A stretch of 44,149 bases of DNA from DASPJR01 sp035628505 (GCA_035628505.1 DASPJR010000197.1:1-44149); one strand, 5' to 3'; positions 34,321 to 43,649 are shown, counted from the first letter of the stretch. Notes: generated by a model from the letters alone, not told the origin. Numbers and translations are program-made.

Positions 34321-36861
34321 GTGTCGGCATCGCGTGCGTTCAATCATTCAGAAGTCCGCAGTGCCCGTGAAGCGGGCGCAGTAGCCCTGTTGCTTCTGAT
34401 CAGCCTCCTTTCTTTGCGCGCGCAGGCCTCCGATGAGGCCGACGGAATCGCGTTCTTTGAAAAGCGCATCCGACCGGTGCTGGTCGAGCGCTGCTACGAG
34501 TGCCACAGCGTTCAAGCCAAGAAGAGCAAAGGCGGCCTGCTGCTGGACAGCCGCAAGGGACTGCTCACCGGCGGCAACACCGGCGCGGCCGTTGTACCGC
34601 GGCAGCTTGATAAAGGGACGCTGCTCAACGCCATCCGCTATAAGGACGAAGACACGCAGATGCCGCCGAAGGGAAAGCTGTCGGCCGAGCAGATCGCGGA
34701 CTTCGAAACATGGATCAAGATGGGTGCGCCCGATCCGCGCGAGGAAGACGCTGGATCCGGCACGCGCCAGACGCTGACGCTCGAACGGGCGAAAGAATTC
34801 TGGTCGTTCAAGCCTGTTGCGCGCGTGGCTGAGCCTGCCGTCAAAGACAAGAACTGGCCCTTCACTCCCGTTGACCGGTTTGTACTCGCGAAGCTTGAAC
34901 AACGGGGGCTGAAGCCGGTTGGAGATGCTTCGCGCCACGCGCTGATCCGCCGAGCGACGTTCGATCTCACCGGCCTGCCGCCGACGCCTGCTGAAATCGA
35001 CAGCTTCATCAACGACAGCGCGCCGACACCGGAAGCGTTCACCAAAGTAGTCGAGCGCCTGCTGGCGTCGCCTCATTATGGAGAGCGCTGGGGGCGGCAC
35101 TGGATGGACCTGGTGCGCTATGCCGACACGGCCGGCGACAACTCGGACTATCCGATTCCGCAGGCGTATCTCTATCGCAATTACATCATCGATTCGTTCA
35201 ACGCTGACAAGCCCTATGACCAGTTTGTGCGCGAACAGCTTGCGGGCGATCTGATGCCGCACAGCAGCTGGGATCAACGCAATCAGCAGGTCATCGCGAC
35301 GGGCTACATCGCGATGTCGCGGCGCTTTGGATCGGTCGTCGATCGCTATCCGCAGAATCTCACGATCGACGACACGCTCGACAACATGGGCAAGACCTTC
35401 CTGGGCCTGGGCCTCAGCTGCGCGCGCTGCCACGATCACAAGTTCGATCCAATTTCGAAAGAAGATTACTTCGGGCTCTACGGTTTCTTCCACAGCACCA
35501 AATACCCGTTCCCCGGAATCGAGCTGCTGAAAGTGCAGAAGGATTTTGTGCCCCTCATTCCAGCTGAAGAAGTCGAGAAACTGATGGGCCCGCATAAGGC
35601 GAAGGAAGCGGAACTCGAAGCCGAGGTGAAGAAGTACCAGTCTGAGATGAAGAGCACGGAGAAAGAAAAAGAGAAGCTGCAGGCGCAGGTTGCCAAGGTA
35701 CCGAAAGAAGAGCAGGCCGCAATTGCCGAGCGCATCACGGCGCTTGAGCGGCGCGTGAACGAAATCCGCGGACCGATGGGCGCCGCCACGAAGAAGCTTG
35801 AGCAGCACCGCAATGCCGCGCCGAAGATTCCGAATGCGTATGCGGTTTCCGACGGCAAGCCCGCCGACTCCAACGTTCATCTGCGCGGCGAGCCCGACAA
35901 GCCGGGCGAACTGGTGCCGCGCAGGTTCCTGAACGTGCTCGGCGGCAAGCAGCTCCCACCGGATGTCGCAGCCGCATCGAGCGGGCGGCTGCAGCTCGCC
36001 GAGTGGATTACCGCGAAAGACAACCCGCTTTTCACGCGCGTAATGGTCAACCGCATCTGGCAGCATCATTTCGGACGCGGGCTGGTCTCCACGCCAAACG
36101 ATTACGGCAGCCGGGGCAGCGCGCCGACCCACCCGGAGTTGCTCGACTGGCTGGCCGGCCAGTTCGCCGAGCGCGGGTTCTCGATCAAGCAGATGCACCG
36201 CCTGCTGATGCTCTCACGCGTGTACCAGCTCAGCGCCGCCGGCGATGCACGCAACGAGGTCGCCGATCCCGAGAACACACTCCTCTGGCGCCGACAGCGC
36301 ACGCGCCTGGACGCCGACACGCTGCGCGACACGCTGCTGGCCGTGAGCGGTACGCTGGACCGCACGCCGCACACCGAACCGCACCCGTTCCCGCCCATGG
36401 CCAAGTGGGGTTTCACGCAGCATTATCCATTTAAGGATACGTACCCGACCACGCGGCGGAGCGTTTACATCATGACCCGGCGCTTAAATACGCTGCCGTT
36501 CTTCACGACGTTTGACGGGGCCGATTCAAACGCCACCACGCCGCGCCGTGACAGCTCCGTAACGACGCTGCAGGCGCTGTTCTGGCTCAACGATCCGTTC
36601 TTCCACGAGCAGGCCAAGGCGTTCTCGGCGCGGCTGCTGAAAGAAGAAGCTGATGAGGGCCGCCGCATTCAGCATGCTTACCGCCTGGCGATTGGCCGCG
36701 AGCCGAGCAGCATGGAACAGAAAGCGCTCGCCGACTATCTGCCGCAGACGCGAACAAAGCTGAAGAGCAGCGGCACGCCGGCGGAACAGATCGAGAACAA
36801 AACGTGGGAGAGTTTCGCGCGCGCCGTGTTCAGACTTAACGAGTTCATCTACATCGATTAG
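34321..36861 (+). CDS. Exported PSCyt1/DUF1549/DUF1553 cytochrome protein, short form
   Basis: 846 residues, GTG start with GGAG 11 bases upstream. A signal peptide lies at about residues 18-38 (AVALLLLISLLSLRAQAS). PSCyt1 domain with CYECH (Cys58) and TQMPPKGKLS; DUF1549 (RRATFDLTGLPPTPAEIDSF) with a second motif CARCH-DHKFDP (Cys367); a strong charged coiled-coil (~416-495) where the other copy has an added beta domain; DUF1553 (LAEWITAKDNPLFTRVMVNR, YGSRGSAPTHPELLDWLA, and FDGADSNATTPRRDSSVTTL). Probable periplasmic electron-transfer protein of unknown substrate. First gene of a pair with DUF1501 (22 bp downstream), flanked by a XylR-like regulator before and a GntR regulator behind. Confidence 0.94.
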   Translation: MSASRAFNHSEVRSAREAGAVALLLLISLLSLRAQASDEADGIAFFEKRIRPVLVERCYECHSVQAKKSKGGLLLDSRKGLLTGGNTGAAVVPRQLDKGTLLNAIRYKDEDTQMPPKGKLSAEQIADFETWIKMGAPDPREEDAGSGTRQTLTLERAKEFWSFKPVARVAEPAVKDKNWPFTPVDRFVLAKLEQRGLKPVGDASRHALIRRATFDLTGLPPTPAEIDSFINDSAPTPEAFTKVVERLLASPHYGERWGRHWMDLVRYADTAGDNSDYPIPQAYLYRNYIIDSFNADKPYDQFVREQLAGDLMPHSSWDQRNQQVIATGYIAMSRRFGSVVDRYPQNLTIDDTLDNMGKTFLGLGLSCARCHDHKFDPISKEDYFGLYGFFHSTKYPFPGIELLKVQKDFVPLIPAEEVEKLMGPHKAKEAELEAEVKKYQSEMKSTEKEKEKLQAQVAKVPKEEQAAIAERITALERRVNEIRGPMGAATKKLEQHRNAAPKIPNAYAVSDGKPADSNVHLRGEPDKPGELVPRRFLNVLGGKQLPPDVAAASSGRLQLAEWITAKDNPLFTRVMVNRIWQHHFGRGLVSTPNDYGSRGSAPTHPELLDWLAGQFAERGFSIKQMHRLLMLSRVYQLSAAGDARNEVADPENTLLWRRQRTRLDADTLRDTLLAVSGTLDRTPHTEPHPFPPMAKWGFTQHYPFKDTYPTTRRSVYIMTRRLNTLPFFTTFDGADSNATTPRRDSSVTTLQALFWLNDPFFHEQAKAFSARLLKEEADEGRRIQHAYRLAIGREPSSMEQKALADYLPQTRTKLKSSGTPAEQIENKTWESFARAVFRLNEFIYID

Positions 36862-36883
36862 TGCGCTGCAGGGGAGCCGTGCC

Positions 36884-38251
36884 ATGAGCCATCCAGTCAG
36901 TCGTCGAGCGTGGATCCGTTCCATGGTGGGCGGTTCCATTCTGCTTCCGGGAATCGTCAGCGAGCTGCTGGCCGATGAAGCCGCCCGCGACGCGAGTGAT
37001 CCGCTGGCCGCGCGCCAGCCTCATTTCGCGCCCAAAGCCAAACGCCTGATTTTCGTGTTCGCAACCGGCGGCGTTTCGCACATCGACACCTTCGATCCGA
37101 AGTCCTCCGCTAACGGCCGCGACGGCAGCGGCAAAGACAAGCTGATGGGCAGCATCTGGCCGTCGAGCCGCAATCCGCGCTGCGGAACGGAGATCAGCGA
37201 CCTCTTCCCGAAAGTGCGCGAAATCGCCGATCAGATCTGCGTGATTCGCTCGATGAAGTCCGCGCACTTCGACCATTCCGAAGCAACGCTCGGTATGCAT
37301 TCGGGCTCGGCGACGTTCGTGCGGCCGTGCATGGGCTCGTGGCTGAGCTACGGCCTGGGCACCATGAACCGCAATCTGCCCTCCTTTATTGTCATCTCAC
37401 CCGCCCTGCCTTACGGCGGAACACAGGTGTTCGCCAACGATTTTCTCCCCGCGTACCACCAGGGCACGCGTGTCGTCCCTGGCCCCGATCCCGTCGCCAA
37501 CCTGCGGCCGCGCGAGCTCACCCGCGAGATGCAGGAGACGGAACTCGGTCTTTCGAATGCGCTGAATCAGCTGCACCTCAAGGAACGCAGCAGCGATTCG
37601 GTTCTCGCCGCGCGGCTGAAATCGTTCGAGACGGCGTTCAACATGCAGCAGGCCGGCGCGGACGCGTTTGATCTGAAAGACGAGAATGACGCCACGCTCG
37701 AATCCTACGGCCTCAAGCGCGGCCAGAATACCGGCTTCGCCTGGCAATGCGTCGTCGCGCGGCGCCTGGCCGAGCGCGGCGTGCGCGTGATCGAGCTAAT
37801 CGATTCTGGCTCCGGCAACAATGGCAGCGCCAACTGGGATTCACACGGCGACATGAAAGACCACGCACCCCTCGCCAAAGCGGCTGACCAGCCTCTGGCA
37901 GCGCTGATCAAGGATCTCAAGCAGCGCGGCATGTTCGACGAGACGCTGATCGTGTGGGCCACCGAGTTCGGCCGCACGCCGACCAAGGAAGGCAAGCTCG
38001 GCCGCGGCCATCATGGCGCGTGCTTCTCGATCTGGCTTGCCGGAGGCGGCATCAAGGGCGGCATCGTCTACGGCGCGACCGACGACATCGGCCTGCGCAT
38101 CACCGCCAACCCGGTCGACGTACACGATCTGCACGCGACCATTCTGCATCAGCTCGGGATCGACCACACGCGGCTCACCTACCGCCACAGCGGACGCGAT
38201 TTCCGTCTCACCGACGTTCACGGAAATCTGCTGCAGGACATCATGGCCTGA
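36884..38251 (+). CDS. Tat-exported DUF1501 protein, second copy
   Basis: 455 residues. The twin-arginine signal PVSRRAWIRSMVGGSILLPG is atypical in having Trp at the position usually held by Phe. Family blocks: AKRLIFVFATGGVSHIDTFD, VREIADQICVIRSMKSAHFD, LGMHSGSATFVRPCMGSWLS, NWDSHGDMKDHAPLAKAADQ, LIVWATEFGRTPTKEGKLG, then GRGHHGACFSIWLAGGGIKG. GGGGAG lies about 7 bases before the ATG. It is 22 bp behind its DUF1549/DUF1553 partner, so the two are co-transcribed. Like other DUF1501 proteins it belongs to the alkaline-phosphatase/sulfatase-like fold; the reaction is unknown. The EFGRTP segment is closer to the commonest DUF1501 form than the other copy (EFGRTI). Confidence 0.94.
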   Translation: MSHPVSRRAWIRSMVGGSILLPGIVSELLADEAARDASDPLAARQPHFAPKAKRLIFVFATGGVSHIDTFDPKSSANGRDGSGKDKLMGSIWPSSRNPRCGTEISDLFPKVREIADQICVIRSMKSAHFDHSEATLGMHSGSATFVRPCMGSWLSYGLGTMNRNLPSFIVISPALPYGGTQVFANDFLPAYHQGTRVVPGPDPVANLRPRELTREMQETELGLSNALNQLHLKERSSDSVLAARLKSFETAFNMQQAGADAFDLKDENDATLESYGLKRGQNTGFAWQCVVARRLAERGVRVIELIDSGSGNNGSANWDSHGDMKDHAPLAKAADQPLAALIKDLKQRGMFDETLIVWATEFGRTPTKEGKLGRGHHGACFSIWLAGGGIKGGIVYGATDDIGLRITANPVDVHDLHATILHQLGIDHTRLTYRHSGRDFRLTDVHGNLLQDIMA

Positions 38252-38283
38252 AGAGGCGCCGCGTCCCGCGTCTTCTCAAAAAT

Positions 38284-38313
38284 CCTCCGCTCGGCTATCA
38301 TCTGGAGCGGAGG
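38284..38313 (+). promoter_or_regulatory. Perfect 9-bp stem that hides the ribosome-binding site of the GntR gene
   Basis: CCTCCGCTC (38284-38292) pairs exactly with GAGCGGAGG (38305-38313) across 12 bases. The last five bases of the right arm are the Shine-Dalgarno GGAGG, 7 bases before the ATG at 38321. As DNA it could be an operator; as RNA it would block translation. Confidence 0.6.
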
Positions 38314-38320
38314 TTCGAGA

Positions 38321-39232
38321 ATGAAGTTCAACTTGAGCGACTACATCCGGGATGATTTCCGCTCGCGCGTTCTCACCGGACAGAACATTCCTCCACGGCT
38401 GACCCTGCCTGCGCTCGCCCGCCTCTACAGCGTCAGCATCATGCCGGTGCGCATCGCAATAAAGGATCTGCTGGATGAACAAATCGTGCTGCGGAAGCAG
38501 AACGGGCGCTTGAGCATCAATCCAGAGAAGCTGGCCTCGCGCCAGTCGCAGAAGCTGCCGCCGCCTTCAGCACGGCCGGCGAATCCATACGACGTGGTGC
38601 TCGCCGACGTCATGGCGCTGAGTCTTCGCGGCAAGGCGCGCGAGATGAAAATCATTCCTTCGTCCGAGCGCTATAATGTAAGCCGCTCGATGATTCACAC
38701 GATTTTTCACCGGCTGGCCAGCCTGGGCCTGCTGGAGCACACGCCGCGGCGCGGCTGGACCGTGCGGCCGTTCAGAGCCGCCGATTTAGACGCGTACCTC
38801 AACGTGCGGGAGGTGCTGGAACTCCTGGCGCTGGATCTCTCCCGCGAGCGCCTTGAGCCGCAGAAACTGCGCGAGCTGCTCGAGCTCAATCAGCCGCTTT
38901 CGGAGAAGGACACGATGCTGATCGACAATTCTCTGCATCGTTATTGGATCAGGCTGTCCGAGAACCGCTACATCCAGGATTTTTTCTCGCGCCACCAGAT
39001 GTATTACGATGTGCTGCTCACGCACGCCGTGCTCAAGCGCCAGCACGTCGAAATCTCCCGCGCCAGCCACCGCCGCATCCTGGAAGCGATGCTGCGCCGC
39101 GACTGGGCCGAAGCACGCGCCGAGCTGATCCGCGACATCCGCCGGCTGAGCCCGCTGCTCAAAGAGACCGTTCACCGGCTGGAAAGCGGCAAGAGCGCCG
39201 AGCGGAAAGCGGTTGTGACAGTGACCGATTGA
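38321..39232 (+). CDS. GntR-family regulator with two winged-helix domains and an FCD domain
   Basis: 303 residues. Residues ~1-70 look like a GntR winged helix (LTLPALARLYSVSIMPVRIA, then IVLRKQNGRLSIN). Residues ~87-150 form a second one (SSERYNVSRSMIHTIFHRLA, GLLEHTPRRGWTVRPF). The remainder (~155-295) fits the all-helical FCD ligand domain of FadR-type regulators, with DNSLHRYW and SHRRILEAMLRRDW supplying Asp and His residues that in relatives hold a metal ion and a carboxylate ligand. Standard FCD proteins carry a single winged helix. It lies 69 bp behind the DUF1549/DUF1501 pair and has its own leader with a hairpin over the ribosome site. Probably a local regulator; its ligand is unknown. 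Confidence 0.88.
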   Translation: MKFNLSDYIRDDFRSRVLTGQNIPPRLTLPALARLYSVSIMPVRIAIKDLLDEQIVLRKQNGRLSINPEKLASRQSQKLPPPSARPANPYDVVLADVMALSLRGKAREMKIIPSSERYNVSRSMIHTIFHRLASLGLLEHTPRRGWTVRPFRAADLDAYLNVREVLELLALDLSRERLEPQKLRELLELNQPLSEKDTMLIDNSLHRYWIRLSENRYIQDFFSRHQMYYDVLLTHAVLKRQHVEISRASHRRILEAMLRRDWAEARAELIRDIRRLSPLLKETVHRLESGKSAERKAVVTVTD

Positions 39233-39457
39233 CAATCGGTGCGGCGGGGCGACGAACGCGCTCTCCCCTCACTATAAGGAGATGCTTTGCGATTGCGATT
39301 TGTCCGCGGATTTGTAAAAATATTTTCGCGCGGCCACAACCTCCACATCATCAACGACTTATACAGACCATTCACGGCGCCGTCTGGCAAACTCGGCATA
39401 AAAACGCGTAAAATCATACAAAAACGCTTATTTAGCGGGCCTGTGCCTTCATTGAAC

Positions 39458-39595
39458 GAAGCTCGAAATCCGAATATTGAAATCCGAAACAAATACAAAA
39501 TTTCAAAAATTAAATGTTCGAAACTGCGGCGTTCGACCTGCAGTTTCGAACATTGTGTCATTTTAATTCGAGCCTTGTTTCGGATTTCGAGCTTC
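39458..39595. repeat. Composite inverted-repeat element (long hairpin)
   Basis: The outer arms are perfect over 16 bp (GAAGCTCGAAATCCGA at 39458-39473; its complement at 39580-39595) and the inner arms over 15 bp (AATGTTCGAAACTGC at 39513-39527; complement at 39540-39554) around a 12-base loop. The left half holds an extra copy of AATCCGAAAC. It is much more AT-rich than its surroundings and lies between the convergent GntR and thiC genes. No gene was found in the 438-bp gap 39233-39670. Confidence 0.85.
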
Positions 39596-39636
39596 GTGCT
39601 TCGGATTTCCCGAGAGCACTCTGCCTTCGGCCTTTT

Positions 39637-39662
39637 CTTTGCGCCTTTGCGTCTTTGCGTAA
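39637..39662 (-). repeat. Tandem 8-bp CTTTGCG repeat (CGCAAAG on the other strand)
   Basis: CTTTGCGC, CTTTGCGT and CTTTGCGTAA follow with 8-bp spacing, ending 9 bp before the thiC stop codon. It is the inverted counterpart of the array at 20553-20580. Confidence 0.85.
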
Positions 39663-39670
39663 GACGGCTG

Positions 39671-41638
<1,968 letters not shown>

Positions 41639-41776
41639 ATTCTCTCCTCTAACGGACAAACACATCCAAATGTTCTGTGCCAGCTACTTATCCACTGTCC
41701 AGCCGCGGACACGAGTGCTATTAGCGCCTGTGCCGCGGAACCAGTGCTGCTAGCGCCTCGCCTATCTCCGGCGCTA

Positions 41777-41970
41777 CTAACCCCCGGCTTCAGCCGGGGG
41801 TTAGCGCACTCCCTGAATTCGTCACCCCGCTTTAGCGGGGTTACCCCGTACGCGGAAGGGCTTCAGCCCCCTTCTGTCATGGCTAAAGCCCTCTGCGTTC
41901 CCGGGAAGCCGGATAAATCCGGCTATTCCGTCTGCTTTGCACGTGCCGCCCCCGGCTGAAGCCGGGGGTT
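41777..41970. repeat. Six-hairpin REP-like array in the thiC leader
   Basis: Six palindromes with four-base centres follow in a row: stem CTAACCCCCGGC with TTCA (41777-41804); ACCCCGC with TTTA (41824-41841); GGGC with TTCA (41858-41869); GGC with TAAA (41881-41890); AGCCGGA with TAAA (41907-41924); CCCCCGGC with TGAA (41949-41968). The first three centres read TTYA and the last three TRAA, its complement, so the array is inverted about its middle. Outer members are copies of each other, each followed by TTAG. Confidence 0.85.
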
Positions 41971-42103
41971 AGGAATTCCCATGAGCCAGGCTACGAAGCC
42001 TCAAAGGCACCAAGGGGAATTGTGCAGATTTCGGATCGCTGTGATTTTGCAGGATGCAGAGTAATGGATAGGCCGCAGGCACGGCCACCCGTTCGTCCGC
42101 CCC

Positions 42104-42203
42104 GCACTTGCCTCCGCCAGTCTTAACTGGATCAGGTTCAAAGGGTCATTCTCAGGCCCGGCGAAACGTTCGCCTATTGAAACTTACGGGCCGCCCCTAG
42201 CGC
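42104..42203 (-). ncRNA. TPP riboswitch (THI element)
   Basis: On the minus strand the conserved CTGAGA (42150-42155) is followed by ACCCTTTGAACCTGATC (42130-42146), a CCAG...CTGG stem and GCGGAGGCAAG, all hallmarks of the thiamine-pyrophosphate aptamer. GCGCT at the 5' end pairs with AGTGC at the 3' end to close P1. It lies upstream of thiC, so thiamine pyrophosphate should switch that gene off. The expression platform is unclear: no terminator with a U-run was seen just behind it, and thiC starts 465 bases later. Confidence 0.95.
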
Positions 42204-42230
42204 ATGGGCCATCTTCAGTTGTCAGGCGCA

Positions 42231-42258
42231 ATTCTATAGCGGCGCCAAGCGCGGTAAA
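42231..42258 (-). promoter_or_regulatory. Probable promoter of the TPP riboswitch and thiC
   Basis: On the minus strand TTTACC (42253-42258), a 16-bp spacer and TAGAAT (42231-42236). A start near 42224 would place the riboswitch about 20 bases into the transcript. Confidence 0.5.
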
Positions 42259-42268
42259 GACATATTTG

Positions 42269-42634
42269 TCAGGCCTCTTTGGGATCGATCAGGCCGGCAT
42301 CATTGAGCGCCCAGTACAGCTTTTTGACCTGCTCGCGGAAGAGCTGCGGAATGCGGTCGACGCTGGAGAACGAGAAAGAAAACTTCGTCATCAGCAGAAG
42401 CGAGCGTTCGACGATCACCTGGACTTCCTCGGCCGTATGCGGGCGATCGAGATCAGGACACGCCGCGAACAGCGCCTTCATTTCCTCCTGCACCAGCGCG
42501 AGCGCGCTCAATATTTCGGCGTCGCTGTCGGAATCCGGCGCGGCGGTCCACATGCCGATCGTGTTCGCCAGATCGTACGCGGCCGTGACGATGGCATTAA
42601 TCTGTTCATTATTCAGTGCAACGTTGTCGCTCAT
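42269..42634 (-). CDS. Small cytoplasmic protein of unknown function
   Basis: 121 residues, starting at the ATG at 42634 with GGAG 9 bases upstream (the frame extends 7 codons further). Not recognised. The sequence is acidic and predicted mostly helical, with NEQINAIVTAAYDLANTIGM, ILSALALVQEEMKALFAACP and LFREQVKKLYWALNDAGLID; no signal peptide, membrane segment or metal motif. It lies 25 bp behind the GntR-LacI regulator and is probably co-transcribed with it. It could be a partner or effector of that regulator, but nothing in the sequence shows it. Confidence 0.75.
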   Translation of the reverse strand: MSDNVALNNEQINAIVTAAYDLANTIGMWTAAPDSDSDAEILSALALVQEEMKALFAACPDLDRPHTAEEVQVIVERSLLLMTKFSFSFSSVDRIPQLFREQVKKLYWALNDAGLIDPKEA

Positions 42635-42659
42635 TGATGATTTCTCCACACGCACACGA

Positions 42660-43649
42660 TCATAAACCGCGGATCACCGGACGCGGAGAGAAAATCTGGT
42701 GGCTGGAGGTGCTCGTGTCGCCGGCGATGCGCCGCTTGATGACTTCAACCGCGCCGCCGACCAGTTCATCCCACGGAATGGCGATGGTGGTCAGGTTCAG
42801 GCGCTCGGCGACCGGCGCGTCGTCGAAGCCGATCAGTGGAGGACAGGCGATCTTCCGCCGCTGGCAATAAACATGTAACGCTTCGGCCAGGCGGTCGTTG
42901 CAGCAGAAAATACCGCGCGGCCCGCGGCGCAGCACGTCGCCGGCGACCTTGTAGCCGTCTTCAACGAACCATCCGTCCGCCGAAACGACGCTCGCGCGCA
43001 GCACCGAGCGGAAACCTTCCACGCGCCGCTTGCTGCGCTCATCGTCTGCCGGCCCGGCCAGCACCGCAAAGCCGCTCCGCACCGCGCTGCGCTGCAGCAG
43101 CAGTTCGGCCGCGCAGACGCCGCCTGAAAAATCATCGGTTGAGACGCTGTCGATGTACACGGCCTGCATGCCCGATGGCGGCCGCTCATTCAGCAGCAGC
43201 GCCGAGCGCCGCTGCGAAACGCACTCGTTCAAGGCGGGAGGACATTCCCAGATCACCGGAAAGAGCTCGCGCGCGAAGGACAGTTTTCCGTCGGCAAACG
43301 TGACGCGGAATTCCATGCGGTCGCGTTCCAGCCGCGCGCAGAGCGCCTTCAGAAGCCGCGCGCCGAAACTGCCGGCGCGAGCGGCGCGTGGATGGAAAAT
43401 CAGCTGAGCGCCGCTGATGCTTGATTGTTTTCCAGGAATGAATGTTCCAGATGCCGGCCGCCGCTCAAGGTACTTCTCCGCGCAGAGTTCCTGCACCAGG
43501 CGGTGGGCGGTCTGGTAACTGATGCCAAATTTCTGAGAGATCACGCGATTGGACAGAAAGCGGTCGCCGGGCCGGAAAAATCCGTCCTGAAGCCGCTGGA
43601 CCAGGCGCGATTTGACTTCTTCGGTTTTGCTGCTGCGCGGGCGAGCCAT
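42660..43649 (-). CDS. GntR-type winged helix fused to a LacI/PurR-like sensor domain
   Basis: 329 residues. The N-terminal ~75 residues are a GntR winged helix (KSRLVQRLQDGFFRPGDRFL, KFGISYQTAHRLVQELCAEK, ERRPASGTFIPG). The rest resembles the periplasmic-binding-protein-like domain of LacI/PurR regulators (YIDSVSTDDFSGGVCAAELL, RRVEGFRSVLRA, GIFCCNDRLAEALHVYCQRR, PLIGFDDAPVAERLNLTTIA, PWDELVGGAVEVIKRR). Such hybrids usually respond to sugars and are common in PVC bacteria. It is the first gene of a two-gene unit with the 121-aa protein and is divergent from the dehydrogenase at 43734, which may be a target. A -10-like TAATAG with TTGCGT 16 bp upstream lies in the 84-bp gap. Confidence 0.93.
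   Translation of the reverse strand: MARPRSSKTEEVKSRLVQRLQDGFFRPGDRFLSNRVISQKFGISYQTAHRLVQELCAEKYLERRPASGTFIPGKQSSISGAQLIFHPRAARAGSFGARLLKALCARLERDRMEFRVTFADGKLSFARELFPVIWECPPALNECVSQRRSALLLNERPPSGMQAVYIDSVSTDDFSGGVCAAELLLQRSAVRSGFAVLAGPADDERSKRRVEGFRSVLRASVVSADGWFVEDGYKVAGDVLRRGPRGIFCCNDRLAEALHVYCQRRKIACPPLIGFDDAPVAERLNLTTIAIPWDELVGGAVEVIKRRIAGDTSTSSHQIFSPRPVIRGL

Noticed and set aside
34348..36198. Open frame of about 616 codons opposite the short DUF1549/DUF1553 gene
   Set aside because: Antisense shadow of a gene with clear domains; no motif, signal or start region of its own.
42070..42103. GGCCG/CGGCC hairpin behind the TPP aptamer as an intrinsic terminator
   Set aside because: The stem is only 5 bp and is not followed by a U-run on the minus strand.
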